Source: Volvox africanus (lineage: Eukaryota > Chlorophyta > Chlorophyceae > Chlamydomonadales > Volvocaceae). From it: DNA of 64,000 nt. The notes under the pieces are model-generated. The model was given only the letters and a program-made list of their open reading frames with translations, was not told where the DNA came from and did not search any database. Positions within the stretch are counted from its first letter, which is position 1, and each line of letters starts with the position of its first letter. Position numbers and translations under genes: made by a program. Positions 10,801 to 21,758 of the stretch are shown here, one piece after another. The stretch covers positions 3,701,001 to 3,765,000 of the forward strand of contig BSDZ01000013.1 in NCBI GenBank assembly GCA_030268105.1, given 5' to 3'.

Positions 10801-11891
10801 ACTTCGTAGTCGCGCTGCCCAAAACTGAGGGGGGATACGATGCGGTGTTCGTAATGGTCGACCGTCTGACTAAGATGGTTCACCTAGCACCATGCACATC
10901 ATCCTGCACGGCTGAGCAAACCGCACGTTTGTTTTTCGATAATGTGGTTCGGTTACACGGGATTCCCAAAAATGTGATCTCGGACCGCGGAGGACAGTTC
11001 ACGTCTAAGTTTTGGGAAGCGCTCTGCAAGCTAGTTGGCATGCGTGTCAATCTGAGCACAGCGTACCACCCGCAGACTGATGGTCAAACCGAACGCACAA
11101 ACCGCACGTTGGGTGATATGTTGCGCAATTATGCTGGTCGCACACCACTCGTTTGGGATACATATTTGACTGCGGCAGAATTCGCGCTTAACAACGCTGT
11201 TAACCGCTCTACAGGCAAAAGTCCGTTCTTTCTTAACTACGGATTTCATCCCGCGCTACCCGTGTGGCGTGAGTTGGAAGTGAACGTGCCTGCTGCTAAA
11301 CTTTTTGCCAAGTCTTTTATGTCCCGAATCACAGACGCGAAGTCGTGTTTGGACGCGGCGCAGCAACGAACGACGGAATACTACAACAAATCCAAGCAGG
11401 ATGTGACGTTTTCGGAGGGGCAACTCGTGTTGCTAAGCACCAAGAACTTGCGTTCCTTGGCCGACGGATCCCGAAAACTCTTACCCCGTTGGATTGGTCC
11501 GTATCCTGTCGTGCGCATGGTTGGGAATGTGGCTGTGGAGCTTGCATTGCCCACTGATATGACTATTCACCCCACGTTTCACGTATCGCTTGTTCGTCCG
11601 TATCGTAGTACAGAACCCGTCCCTGAGCCTGCTAACGCCCCCGCAGCGATCGAACCAGTTCCCGAGACCTGGATCACTGGTAAACAGAAGTTTTACGATG
11701 TGGAGCGGGTGTTAGATTATCGCGCGCGTCGTGTGGGCCGACACCGACGTAAGCGAACAGTACACGAGTACTTGGTTAAGTGGACAGGGTATACCGACGA
11801 GCACAACTCATGGGAACCGGCACGCAACTTCTCACAGGACACGAAACCCCTGCTCGAAGAAGCCCGCAAACGTGCCACGCAAGCCCAATGA
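7830..11891 (+). CDS. Retrotransposon pol (family B): protease, RT, RNase H, integrase, chromodomain
   Basis: A single open frame of about 1,353 codons follows the gag amber codon. Residues below are numbered from the codon at 7923. Aspartic protease has DTGA at 182-185. RT runs about 385-560 with YLDD at 544-547. RNase H starts at SDAS near 697 and includes TDHKPL. The integrase zinc finger is H...H...CSLC (about 888-930), the catalytic triad is D960, D1021, E1057 (DX60DX35E) and GPY/F is at [11 protein letters not shown]. The chromodomain is near 1255-1310 ([26 protein letters not shown]). Domain order PR-RT-RH-IN-CHD defines a chromovirus. No frameshift or internal stop is visible, and the first ATG lies inside the conserved N-terminus, so translation is probably as a gag-pol fusion. 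Confidence 0.95.
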   Translation, partial: GLARVPAEGAPPGISELTRGRWSSLRPAVKALLPCVLGHIERVIARRITLDGRTGLLCFDPLCNLFTPRRPLSSIDLSNHVVLFIPSSLREMSEQLAIYRRCRRQYPGTAACVLLPAFCRRKAEASLRGMRHVHRFEPGTVLFNGVDREGTLAPWPHLSYSVDVWYEAPDGGAVGYGPALSALMLSAGHSLVDNRVPVVQIGLNGRTLKALVDTGASDDFISVAEVNALGLSPESSDCPQVTLADGGKHPIVGRITLSLSLGPLRVVTRPYVLQGLAETAPYIMGSSTLRQYRARIDMETATLHMCKGTLSIKVPFLSFEHVTPEGGKAEAVPMVNFAVTAMAARIEPELVGRKEAVRLLRKGAHGLLLRPRVSCCVTTAQISVDPEVEALLSQYEDVFKDIPGLPPMRPVDHTIPLMPGAQPTARPMYRLSPLELDEVKRQVTDLLAKGMIRPSTSPYSAPILFVGKKDGTLRMCIDYRGLNVNTVKNRYPLPRVDDLLDKLKGSAYFSSIDLQQGYNQIRIAASDIPKTAFRTPFGHFEYTVLSFGLTNAPATFQAVMDRMFRPFIDRFVVCYLDDILVYSKTREEHLEHLRLVLDVMRREQLFAKRAKCFWAQPQVEYLGHIVSATGVKMDPRKVAVVRDWPAPQNLTELRKFLGLTNYFRKFIEKYSIIAAPLTNLTRKGVFVSLESWTSQCQRAFEELKRIVAEDVTLAFPDYSLPFRVEVVSDASIFGSGAVLLQEGRPIAFTSKKFSGAEIRYTTGEQELLAVLHALKEWRCYLEGRPFTLKTDHKPLTFLQSVPTLNRRQARWMEYLARFNCTWEYISGKLNIADALSRHPSLHAAILAAPVVRPHSEEVPIATDLAERLKVAYNADAWFADPANVENLRKQNGLWLRTEGAATQIVVPNDDALRYDILARFHEDPLAGHPGSKRLIDLVQRSFWWPRLAKDAANFVQTCSLCQRNKALSGKGHGLLQPLPVPDAPWESVSMDFVVALPKTEGGYDAVFVMVDRLTKMVHLAPCTSSCTAEQTARLFFDNVVRLHGIPKNVISDRGGQFTSKFWEALCKLVGMRVNLSTAYHPQTDGQTERTNRTLGDMLRNYAGRTPLVWDTYLTAAEFALNNAVNRSTGKSPFFLNYGFHPALPVWRELEVNVPAAKLFAKSFMSRITDAKSCLDAAQQRTTEYYNKSKQDVTFSEGQLVLLSTKNLRSLADGSRKLLPRWIGPYPVVRMVGNVAVELALPTDMTIHPTFHVSLVRPYRSTEPVPEPANAPAAIEPVPETWITGKQKFYDVERVLDYRARRVGRHRRKRTVHEYLVKWTGYTDEHNSWEPARNFSQDTKPLLEEARKRATQAQ

Positions 11892-11934
11892 CCCCTGCAG
11901 TCGATGCTGTATGATGCAGCGAGGACGCTGCATA

Positions 11935-11947
11935 CGGGAGGGGGGAT
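11935..11947 (+). promoter_or_regulatory. Polypurine tract of family B element
   Basis: GGGAGGGGGGATA lies just before the 3' LTR start at 11951. The same GGGAGGGGGGATA occurs before the LTRs at 795, 4841, 16313 and 28477 and is the expected plus-strand primer. Confidence 0.85.
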
Positions 11948-11950
11948 AAT

Positions 11951-12774
11951 TGTTGTGCTACGGTTCATTTCCCGCCGACGCGTAGGTCGACGCGATCCTA
12001 TGAGGCGAAGTGCTTTTGTGATGAACGCATTACATATGAATGAATCTGCATGATATAAATGTATTCGCATACATTTATATATGCATTTGGCATGTTGTCA
12101 TTATCCATCGCGACATCGCACCATGGCAAATCCGCCTAGCATGCATGAAAGCCCGAAGCATTGAAGTGCGCATTATGCTCGTGCTACGAAACGATAAGTA
12201 ATATTATCTGATATAATATTACTTCATTTAAGCACACGTTGAGAGCGCCGCACTCGTCGCAATACATGCCCTGCAACCGGATATCGTTATCCGGACCCTT
12301 GCATCATGCGAATGCCGGAAAGGCTTATACGTTGTTACGAGTAGACATCGCCCCTACGCAGTAGGGTTGTCACATCTAGGATCGGCCTCCTAATGTGAAT
12401 CGTACGGCACTGCGATGCTGCGAGTATAACAGATGCGAGGACGGCTAAGCTAGACAAGACATCCGATACCGGAGAACACTCGTGTGTTCTAAATTACTAT
12501 TTCTATACACTATTCTACTTAGCCCGAGCTAAGCCTGAACTTTGCTAACCACCGCCGCATGATGATTGCTTGCTTCCGGCGCTGACGGCGATTTCGTCCA
12601 TTGCATCGTTCTGATCCGTAAAACTGTAAGTTATATCTCTCTTCGTCTTGAAGTCTTCCGCTGTCTCTGTTTGCTCTCGCTTGCCTTGCTGTACTTGCAA
12701 GTGCTCGCGCATCGGTGTCGATAGTCTCTAGACATGCAGATACTTATGAGCAAACGCGAACGAGAGGTACAACA
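11951..12774 (+). repeat. 3' LTR of family B element (824 bp)
   Basis: It has the same length and ends as the 5' LTR. Visible differences include a four-change cluster near 12150, T/A near 12054 and C/T changes near 12542, 12589 and 12734. ATAGG (12775-12779) follows directly. Confidence 0.95.
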
Positions 12775-13127
12775 ATAGGTGCGAGGACGGCCGCCTAGAG
12801 ACCGAAGTCGGCGCAACGCTAACTTTGGACCAAGTATTCGAGTACTTAACTCTATTCGATACGCATACATACGATATAATCATTTACATTCGGCCTGAGC
12901 TATTCTAGCATTCCATCTGCAGCCGAGTGATGAACATTGCCCACGGGTCTGACGGCAGACTGTAATTCTGTAACTGAAGAACATTGTAAGTTGAATCTTT
13001 CCTTGCTATTGAGTCTTCCGCTGTCTACTATTCGGATTGGCTTGCCTTGCTCGTAAGCTTGGTACGCACGCAGCTAACACCTAGACGTGCAGAGCTAATA
13101 CATGATTGAAGAAGGAAGGATACAACA
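12775..13127 (+). repeat. LTR family A, right part (after the family B insertion)
   Basis: It starts with the duplicated ATAGG and continues the LTR interrupted at 5303, ending GGATACAACA. Left and right parts minus the duplication sum to 811 bp, against 812 bp for the LTR at 795-1606. This LTR is thus the 3' LTR of the defective family A element. Confidence 0.92.
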
Positions 13128-13509
13128 GGGTCTGTGGCTGTTGAATTACAACTCCCATCTGACCTTCGCATTCATCCCACTCGTACGTCCATATCGGGGT
13201 ACTCTGCATGAGGCTAACGTTAGCATTCCCTCTGTTATGGAAGCTAGTCCCTCAACCTGGTTATCTGGCAAGCAGACTCTGTATGCTGTTGAACGTATCC
13301 TAGTTTACCGTACACGACATGTGGGCAAGGGTAAGCGCAAGTGCAACGTGCATGAGTACCTGGTTAAGTGGGCTGGGTATTCATCTGAGCACAATAGCTG
13401 GGAACCGGCACGTAACTTCACCCCTGACATGAAACCCCTGCTTGATGAAGCTAAACGACGGGCACAGTCTAACGAGGGCTCTCTCTTATGCTGCCCTACT
13501 TCATCCTGA
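13128..13509 (+). pseudogene. Chromovirus pol 3' fragment of a third family (C)
   Basis: Directly after the LTR end, GTG GCT GTT GAA encodes VAVELQLPSDLRIHP. A few residues are then missing before LVRPYRG and a chromodomain ([29 protein letters not shown]). It diverges clearly from families A and B at the protein level. The abrupt start at an LTR boundary suggests the family A tandem inserted in an older family C pol, whose left part lies beyond the window. Confidence 0.85.
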
Positions 13510-13557
13510 TTGTTTTCTTCTCATGCATCGGGACGCTGCATCTAGAGGGGGAATAAT

Positions 13558-13845
13558 TGTTGTATCCTTAATGCTTTGCTGTAAATCATTAAGAGATAAT
13601 AATAATTCATTTATCATTAATAATTACAAATAATTATCAGTTCAACCGTTACGGGTTCCCATCTGTTATTTGATTTCTGGATCCCACACCATTGACGTTA
13701 CAAACCACTTTCCCGAATCATCCGAACCTGTCGGTTAGTCCACGACCTGTATGGACTGGGCCATTTACCGCCTGAATGGTAAATGGTGGAACACCTGGTT
13801 CCTGGTTCACTGATCCTCCGGTTGTAGTGGTGACTTCTGAAGGTT
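13558..13845 (+). repeat. Partial 3' LTR of family C
   Basis: It begins TGTTGTATCC after a purine tract GAGGGGGAATAAT, as at other LTR starts here. The interior is unlike families A and B. It is cut at about 13846 where family A-like RT sequence (NAPATFQ) begins, so the end and any duplication are lost. Confidence 0.7.
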
Positions 13846-16253
13846 GCGCCCGCCACATTTCAAGCAGTGATGGATCGCATGTTCAGACCGTATATCGACA
13901 GGTTCGTCATTTGTTATTTGGATGATATTTTAATATATTCCAAGACACGCGAGGAGCACCTGAAGCATCTCGAGCTCGTGCTTGAGGTGATGAAGCGGGA
14001 GCAATTGTTTGCTAAACGCGCCAAATGTTCTTGGGTGCAGCCTCAGGTGGAATATTTGGCCACATCGTGTCGGCCACTGGGGTAAGAATGGACCCACGGA
14101 AGGTAGCTGTGGTTCGCGAATGGCCCGCGCCTCAGAACCTCACAGAACTACGCCAGTTCTTAGGTTTGACCAACTACTTCCGTAAGTTTATTAATAAATA
14201 CTCCATTATTGCGGCCCCGCTTACAAATCTGACGAGGAAAGGAGGTTTCGCTTCTCTCGAGGCCTGGACACCCGGGTGTCAGCGGGCATTCGAAGAGCTC
14301 AAGCGAATCGTCGCCGACGATGTTACCCTCTCTTTTCCTGACTACTCGTTGCCATTTCGTGTTGAAGTAATATCGGATGCTTCCCTGCATGGAAGCGGCG
14401 CTGTATTGTTGCAGGAAGGACGACCGATCACCTTCACAAGTAAGAAATTCTCGGGTGTGGAGACCCGATACACGACCGGAGAGCAGGAGCTGTTGGCAGT
14501 TCTACACGCTCTAAAGGAATGGCGCTGTTACCTCGAAGGCCGCCCTTTTACACTGAAGACCGATCATAAGCCGCTGACATTCTTGCAGAGTGTCCCTACG
14601 CTCAACCGACGACAAGCCCGGTGGATGGAATATCTATCTCGTTTCGACTGCACATGGGAATATATCGCCGGCAGAATTAATATTGCTGACACCCTCAGTC
14701 GTCATCCGTCGCTACACACTGCAATTTTAGCAGCGCCGGTCACATGTTCACGCAGTCAGGAGGTGCCGATAGCGTCGGACCTTGCACAGCGACTCAAGGT
14801 GGCGTATGAAGTAGATCCATGGTTTGCTTCGCCAAGTAATGTGGAGAATCTACGCAAGCAAAACAACCTTTGGTTGTGGACAGATGGCTCGACGACACAC
14901 ATCGTCATGCCCAACAACGATGCTCTGCGATACGATATTCTCGCTCGGTTCCACAAGGACCCGTTGGCAGGACACCCTGGAAGCACGCATTTGGCGGAGC
15001 TAGTGCGTCACTCGTTCTGGTGGCCGCTCGTGGTGAAGGATGCGGAAAACTTCGTGCAAAGGTGCAGTTTATGTCAGCGCAATAAAGCACTATCCAGTAA
15101 GGGCCAGGGGTTATTACAACCTTTACCTATACCAGATGCCCCTTGGGAAAGTGTTTCTATGGACTTTGTAGTCGCGCTGCCCAAAACTGAGGGGGGATAT
15201 GACTCGGTGTTCGTTATGGTCGATCGTTTGACCAAGATGGTTCACTTAGCCCCCTGCACCTCGTCTTGCACCGCTGAGCAAACAGCACGATTATTTTTCG
15301 ATAACGTGGTCCGATTGCATGGCGTTCCTAAAAATGTGATATCCGATCACGGTTTTCAATTCACATCTAAGTTTTGGGAAGTGCTATGTGAACTCGTCGG
15401 CATGTGCGTTCATTTGAGCACAGCATATCATCCACAATCTGATGGGCAAACCGAACACACAAATCGCACATTGGGCGACATGTTACGAAATTTTGCGGGA
15501 CGCACACCCTCCGTTTGGGATATGTTTCTGACTTCGGCAGAATTCGTGCTTAACAACGCTGTTAACCGCTCTACAGGTCAAAGCCCTTTCTTTCTGAATT
15601 ATGGATTCCATCCTGCGCTACCCGTGTGGCGAGAATTGGAAGTAAATATTCCTGCGGCTAAAACCTTTGTCAAGTCGTTCCTATCCTGCATGACAGACGC
15701 GAAGGCATGTTTGGATGCGGCACAACAACAGACGACGGACTACTATAATAAATCCAAACGAGACGTAACATTTTTGGTGGGACAAATGGTTTTATTGAGC
15801 ACTAAGAACCTGCGTTCGCTCGCCGACGGTTCCTGAAAACTGTTACCTCGCTGGATTGGTCCATATCCCTTTGTACGCATGGTAGGAAATGCAGCTGTGG
15901 AGCTATCCCTCCCCTCTGACATGAATATCCACCCCACGTTTCATGTATCCCTCATTCACCCTTATCACAGTACAGCACCCACTACAAACGACACCGATGC
16001 CCCTGCAGTAATGGACCCCAGTCCCGAGACCTGGATCGCAGGCAAAGAAAAGGTGTACAATGTGGAGCAAATCCTAGATTATCAGATTCGACGCATAGGT
16101 CGACAGCGACGCAAGCGAGTGGTACACAAGTACCTGGTCAAATGGACTGGCTACTCTAGCGAGCACAACTCTTGGGAGCCGACACGTAATTTTTCGCCAG
16201 AAATGAAGCCCCTATTGGAGGAAGCTTGTCTATGTGCCACACAGACCCAATGA
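13846..16253 (+). pseudogene. Broken pol: RT palm to chromodomain (family A/D type)
   Basis: It opens inside RT ([19 protein letters not shown]) and includes YLDD. A one-base deletion near 14058 shifts the frame (siblings have TTTGGGCC where this copy has TTTGGCC). The frame then runs through RNase H (SDASLHGSG, TDHKPL), the integrase zinc finger (CSLCQRNK) and core. The second catalytic Asp is retained within ISDHGFQF (siblings SDRGGQF), so the flanking residues are changed. A premature TGA at 15834-15836 replaces an Arg codon (CGA in family B), and the chromodomain follows in the same frame. Gag, protease and the 5' LTR are missing. Confidence 0.9.
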
Positions 16254-16312
16254 TCTCTGCAGTCGATGCTGTACGATGCAGCAAGAATGCTGCATACGGG
16301 AGGGGGGATAGT

Positions 16313-17125
16313 TGTTGTACGCCGGTTCGATCACCGTTTACGCCGAAGTAGGCTGCAATCCATTCAAGCACTACTGAGCATGATATAACCATATTAGCAT
16401 GATGTATTTGAGTATATCTAGCTAATCATGCATGTTGTATTATCATCTACGACATCACGCTGTCGGTCAACATGTTTGACTCGAGGCTGATATCGATGCG
16501 CGAACTCTCTATTGGCAGAATATATCACATAATAATATTTTAAATATTATTACCTCATCCGTGCCATAAACCATATGCATATGTGAGAACGAATGATCGC
16601 GATGGTTGGGTCAGCAACCGAATATCGATATTCGGACCTTCGCATATTACATACGTTGCATCCATTAATATCACGGATTACGCGATATTTAGAATAGTGC
16701 TACGAAGGTACTCACACTTGAGATCGGAATCCAGTGAGACCTGTACTGCACATCGGTATCATGATGTGATAGGTGCGAGGATGGCTGCCTAGAGACCAAA
16801 GTCGGCTCGACACTACTTTGGATTAAGTACTCACGTACTTAACTCGATATAATTCCCATACGTACGTTTTACTCATATATATACGGCCTGAACTATTCTA
16901 GCATACCATCTCCAGCCGGATGATGAACATTGCCTGCGGGGTCTGACGGCAGACTACCATTCTGTAATCGAAGACTATTGTAAGTTGGATCTTTCCTTAT
17001 TGCTGAGTCTTCCGCTGTCTCATTACTTGCATTGAATCGCCTTGCTGTTCGTAGGCACGATGCACACGTAGCTAACACCCAGACGTGCAGATTCAGTGCA
17101 TGATTGAAGAAGGAAGGATACAACA
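16313..17125 (+). repeat. LTR, family A-like (813 bp)
   Basis: It begins TGTTGTACGCCGG after GGGAGGGGGGATAG and ends GGATACAACA. It carries the CCGAATATCGATATTCGG palindrome near 16620 and TGTAAGTT near 16980. The next base starts an inverted fragment of another element. Confidence 0.9.
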
Positions 17126-18055
17126 ATAGGCTTCTTTTGCACCCTTCAAGCTTGGGTTCTTCAGTTCGGCGGGCCAACGTGGCCGCGGCGAAATTAACCA
17201 TAGGCTCCGCAACAGTTCTGCCCTCCTCTGGTGTGACATCTTAGTACGACAGGATAGGTACCTTAGTCGACAGGGTCCCTTTTGCACAGTGGCCGGTTGT
17301 GCTAGACTCCTTATCAATGCGAGCGGTACTGTCGTTATGTCCCGGCACCCAATGTCCATATAGTGCTCTCCGAGAGACCTTGTTGCACTCATTGGGCCCT
17401 AACACGCAGAGGTCCTGTCGATAGGCTTAGGGTGATTCTGCCCCACGATGGGATGCTTACCCCCATCAACGAGGGTAACCTGTGAACAATCAGATGACTG
17501 TGGGGTCGACCCCAACACGTTCACCTCTACCGCAGAGATGAAGTCGTCACTGGCACCGGTATCCACAAGTGCCTTCATCATTTGACCAGCGAGGCCGACT
17601 TCAATAACGGGAACACAATAACCTGTCGGAGTTGACTCCACAGGTAACAAAAGTGATCCCAGGGCGGGCTCAAAATTAACAAGACCCACCACAGGAGCTT
17701 CATACCAGACATCAACGGAACTGGGGATCCCGCCACGTCCACACCATCAACCAATACGGTGCCCGACTCGAATCCAAGGACACGTTGCATATCTTCTAAC
17801 AGAGCAGTAGCCCTACATTGGCTGTAAAATGGTAGCAACACACATGCGGCAGTGTCCGGACATTGATGTCTACGTCTCCTGTACCTGACCAGCTGTTCGG
17901 ACAGCTCACTTTGAGATGAGGGGATGAACAAAACGATATGTCCTCAAGGACCAAAAGCAACGATGCTTCACAACTGAACGTACGAACGACCACCGACCAT
18001 GCATTTGTTCAGCTGTCCCGAGTGGAGTCAACTCCGCATCAATCCAGGCACTCCC
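17126..18055 (-). pseudogene. Inverted protease / pol N-terminal region (family D)
   Basis: On the minus strand, frames in at least three phases match pol N-termini. They include the FIPSSQSELSEQLVRYRRRRHQ block, the protease [13 protein letters not shown] segment (near 17530-17580), and [13 protein letters not shown]. Sequence ends at 17126, where an LTR of the neighbouring element abuts. The corresponding forward sequence in the element at 22519-29292 continues past this point, so this copy was truncated there. Frameshifts make it non-functional. Confidence 0.8.
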
Positions 18056-19042
18056 CTACTTTGACCGTGGGGCCAAAGGCGGCAACAACGGCAATCCCTC
18101 GTGAGATGACCAACCGCACATCTCCAACAGAGAGTGATCTCCTTCCAATGCACAAGCTTGGTTTGCATGCACTCCCATTTTGTCAGTCATGGGTCCTGTG
18201 TTTGCATGGCAGTCACATGAGGCACAAGTCTCAAAGCATTTTGTCTAGCTAAAATACGCATCTCAGCTCTTAGGACAAATGGCATCAATTCTACATACGA
18301 CTGGACTCTTGTCCCTATCAAGTCAGTGACACATTGTCTAGTCACAGACTCCGACAGACCTTGCTGGAACCAGTAGATACAGTCCATCTCAGAAAAGTCA
18401 GGTATAGATATCACAAGAACCTCAAAACGTGATTGGTAGGCAGTTACAGTTTCATTCGGAAACATGAAAAATGAGCCGAAGGCTAACATACAGCGTGCCT
18501 CAATATCACGTGACTGAGCTTCTGGGGTAAAGCGTGCAAGCAGGGTGGCAGTCAACTCATCAAACGTGAAGTTTTCCCGTGCAGTGATCCATTGATCATA
18601 CAATGCCTTCGCCATACCCTCGAAGGTATATTCCCAACAAAGAGACACCTCACCTCATCATGTTCACCGTCACGGACCAACTGCAGGTATTTCCTAACAT
18701 CACGTAGATAGGAACGAGTTGCATTCTCAATGTCACGTTCAACATTCATATCATGCAAGATAAACAATTTCGGTGCCGGATTAGCAAACCTCCTCACCTC
18801 ATTACCGTCAACGCGGTCTTGCATTTGAGGTGACAGCAAACCCCATTGATCAGCAGTTCCATCTGTAACCGTCATGGCTGCAGAGCGTGGCGTAGTAAGA
18901 TGGATAGGGGCCTGAAACACAAGAGGATCTTGAGCAGCAATTGTGTCAATAGCCTCAGGATCCCTATCAAACGTTTAGGAACGGCACCCGGCTTGGGTTG
19001 ACATGCCAAGCCTACGAATGACAGGTCGTCACGTTCCGCCAT
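18056..19042 (-). pseudogene. Inverted gag (family D), frameshifted
   Basis: The minus-strand ATG at 19040-19042 begins a gag with early stops and frameshifts. Core blocks are present: YLRDVRKYLQLVRDGEHDEV, then in another frame ALYDQWITARENFTFDELT, LLARFTPE, YQSRFEVLV, IYWFQQGLSE. A zinc knuckle CWRCAVGHLTRDC (CX2CX3HX4C) lies near 18110-18150, and the homologous terminal AAG TAG is at 18056-18061. The forward copy at 24103-24483 has the same gag with its middle deleted. Confidence 0.8.
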
Positions 19043-19536
19043 GATGGAACACTGACCAATATATTCAAATGGCGTGACAATAAGCGATGCACATAATTCT
19101 AAAGCAAGTGTACAAGCGATTCACACGAATCTAGCACAAGAGTACAAGCAGTTCGGTCAGCGCACCGACAATACTCTTGCAGACTTCGAGTAGATATGGC
19201 AGATACGTACTCAGTTGGTCCCTGTAGTCCACGCGATCAAAGCCTCCAGCTGGTTAGAACGCAAGTTGTAACCAGGCGCTACCGCAAGCAGTGCCGGACC
19301 ACTAGTTTCGCCTGCAACTCAGGGCGAAGGCTCACACCACAATTGCAGTAAACTACAAAGGGACGAAAACAATCACAATTCGGAAGCAACAGTATCTAAT
19401 ACAGCGTGGACAAGTTCTTTGGCGATAATGTCTAGTGGGCTACGTCGCCCATCGTCGACAGTCATCCTAGAAAGAGCTTACTTCCAATCAAGCATTATTA
19501 GACAGCCAGGCAACGAACCTGTATCGATACCAAATT
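19043..19536 (-). other. Leader and primer-binding site of the inverted family D element
   Basis: This is the reverse complement of the leader found at 23245-24102. Adjacent to the LTR, the minus strand reads TGGTATCGATACAGGTTCG (about 19516-19534), one base different from the family B primer site. Confidence 0.7.
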
Positions 19537-20690
19537 TGTTGTATCCTTCCTTCTTCGATCTGCATGTCTGAGTGTTAGCTACAAGTGCTTCGTGCTTACG
19601 AACAGCAAGGCACTCCAGTGCGAGTAATGTGACAGCGGAAGACTTTAAGACAAGGAAAGATTCAACTTACAATGATTCTCAATTACAAAGTAGTAGTCTG
19701 CCATCAGACCCCACAGGCAGCATTCATCATACGGCTGGAAATGGAATGCTAGAATAGCTCGGGCCGATAATAAATGAATATATCGTATGTATGGGAATTA
19801 GACTGAGTTAAGTACGCGAGTACTTTATCCAAAGTAGCGTCAAGCCGACTTCGGTCTCTAGGCGGCCGTCCTCGCACCTATCACGTTCACGATGCTGAGG
19901 TGCAGTACAAATCACACTGGATCCCAATCCTAAGTGTGAGTACTATCAGAGCACTCTCCTGAATATCACGTAATCCATGATGTTAATGGATGCAATGTAT
20001 GCAAGGTGCAAAGGTCCGAATATTGATATTCGGTTGCCGACCAACCATTGCGATCGTCGCATTTCCACATGCACGACTGGTTTATGATACGAATGATGTA
20101 ATAATATTTGAATTGTTATTACTTCATGTGTTATGCCATAATGGTGTTGTGTGTGTAGGATAGGGGGGTTCATCACCCGTGGCCACTAACCTGGCAGTCC
20201 CTACCTTCCCTGGTGTTTCGGGGCACCCTCATCCAGTCTCCCATGCCAACTTCTCCGATATCAGTGGTTTTCCCAGGTTCAGCACCCACCACCAGCATCC
20301 AGCGGAATCTGCCGAATCAACTAAGGCGTCAACTCCGCTACTGGTCAGCTCGCAGGTCACTTTAATTGGGGTCGTCACCGTCCATCGAAATGGGGGCACC
20401 CTGCCCTTAACATTAGGGTCTTTGGCCCGCTCTCTGTCGTGGTAGAACCTGGAACTCCAGGGGCATATTAGTCGTGCCATAACAGTCGTGCCTGAACATA
20501 ATGATTGTGGTGTCGACCTCAAGTCAAACATGTTGACTCACGGCGTGATGTCACGAATGGTAATGCAAAATGCCAATTTAGCTAGATATACACGAATATA
20601 TCACGCTAGCATGTTCATATCATGATTATCTATGCTTTGGTTAACTCAAGCCTACTTCGGCATGGGCGGTGATAGAACCGGCATACAACA
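19537..20690 (-). repeat. Inverted 5' LTR of family D, carrying a SINE-like insertion
   Basis: On the minus strand it starts TGTTGTATGCCGG (at 20690) and ends GGATACAACA (at 19537). Subtracting the insertion at 20144-20496 leaves about 800 bp, matching the other LTRs. It retains the GATATATTCGTGTATATC and CCGAATAT palindromes. It resembles the solo LTR at 30458-31270. Confidence 0.85.
20144..20496 (-). repeat. SINE-like dispersed repeat, copy 1 (about 353 bp)
   Basis: It interrupts the inverted LTR and is flanked by CATAATG (20137-20143 and 20497-20503). In the minus orientation it starts near GTTCAGGCACGACTGTTATG and ends with CCCCCCTATCCTACACACAC, a (CA)n-like tail. Near-identical copies lie at 23612-23971 and 47902-48275, and a diverged one at 54931-55182. 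A weak box B-like GGTTCTACCAC lies about 50 bp in. Overlapping open frames on both strands look incidental. Confidence 0.7.
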
Positions 20691-21758
20691 TCTACAGCGG
20701 CTACAACCAGTGAGGGAGCTGGAGCACAACAAGCCCCGGTAATGCATGTGGCTCAAGAACCCGTCGGCATACCGGAGGTGATGAAGTTGTCTATTCCCGT
20801 ACCGAAGCTGAACATCTTGGTTGACAAAAAAGTAAAGAGTACCGGACGTAGCGTTGCGGATAGGACGCGGGCTTACATTCGCGATGTGAGGAAATACTTG
20901 CAAGCAGTTCATGGTGGTGGATGCGATCCTATCAAATGCCTTTTTGTCGGAAACACTCTTGAGGGTGTTGTGAAGGATTGGTATGATGAATGGACCACTG
21001 CTAGAGTTGAATATACGTTTGATGAGTTGATTGAACCTTTTCTCGCTCGCTTTGCCACTGAAGTCCGCTCACGCGGCATTGAGGCTTGTAAGACGTTGGC
21101 ACAAGGCACGTACCATATGCGTCTAAACGAGACTGTTCCCGCTTACCAGTCGCGCTTTGAGGCACTGGTAACCCCTATCGTTAACCTGCCCAAAGAAGAT
21201 CGCGTATTTTGGTTCCATCGTGGCCTATCCGAATCTTATAATCTAAACCCTAATGGGAAACCATTCCAATCTTACGCTGCTTGAGTGAAGTTTGCGAGAG
21301 GTGCTGAAGTTCGTACTTTGGCTGGGTGCGAGGCTAAGCGAGCTCATCCTCGTGTACACGCAATGCGAGTGCAGGAACCGCTTCAGGAGACGGCACCCAA
21401 GGACCAGAGCCCTGCTCATCAACGACCCACGACGGCTGTGACAGCCGTACGGACGGAAAGACGTCGTGACGTCCGTGGAGGTCAAAGCCCGGGTGCTCGC
21501 GGGTCCACAGGAGCTGGACCAAGCCCGGGTCCTTACAAAGGAAAACGGAGGGGGAGCTCGCCGACTGTAGCTGCTGCACAGAACGCCGCCCCTAGTGTGA
21601 AGAAACCAAGTACGGATGATCCGTACATGCAAAAGTGGGAATGCCGACGTTCTGAGTTTGATTGTCGGAAGTTTGCTAATCTCTGCCTGAGGTGTGGAGC
21701 GGAACATCCCACTCAAGACTGTCCATTGTTGCCGCCTTTTGTTCCAAGGCCAACTTAG
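20691..21758 (+). pseudogene. Gag of element E (truncated front, one internal stop)
   Basis: It begins abruptly beside the inverted LTR. The gag core is clear (RTRAYIRDVRKYLQAVHGG, VVKDWYDEWTTA, FLARFATE, YQSRFEALVTP, VFWFHRGLSE). About 15 residues after SES are unlike siblings, and TGA at 21282-21284 stands where siblings have Leu. The frame then continues to a zinc knuckle CLRCGAEHPTQDC and ends ACT TAG GAA at 21756-21758. After the TAG the same frame encodes a GRWLSMRPAVK block, paralleling family B. Confidence 0.85.

Larger units (their letters stand above)
5304..12774 (+). mobile_element. Complete Ty3/gypsy chromovirus (family B), 7,471 bp
   Basis: The two 824-bp LTRs (5304-6127, 11951-12774) differ at roughly eight positions by eye, so they are about 99% identical and the insertion is young. 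The element has a primer site at 6131, gag 6594-7829, pol in the same frame up to 11891, a polypurine tract before the right LTR and 5-bp duplications ATAGG. All catalytic motifs are present: DTGA, YLDD, RNase H, HHCC, DX60DX35E and chromodomain. It is inserted in a family A LTR. This is the only copy in the window that looks autonomous, and it could mobilise the defective relatives. Confidence 0.95.

Noticed and set aside
20179..20445. Possible small protein conserved in the dispersed repeat copies
   Set aside because: Open frames exist on both strands of all copies because the copies are recent and near-identical. The diverged copy 4 gives no clear support for selection on either frame.
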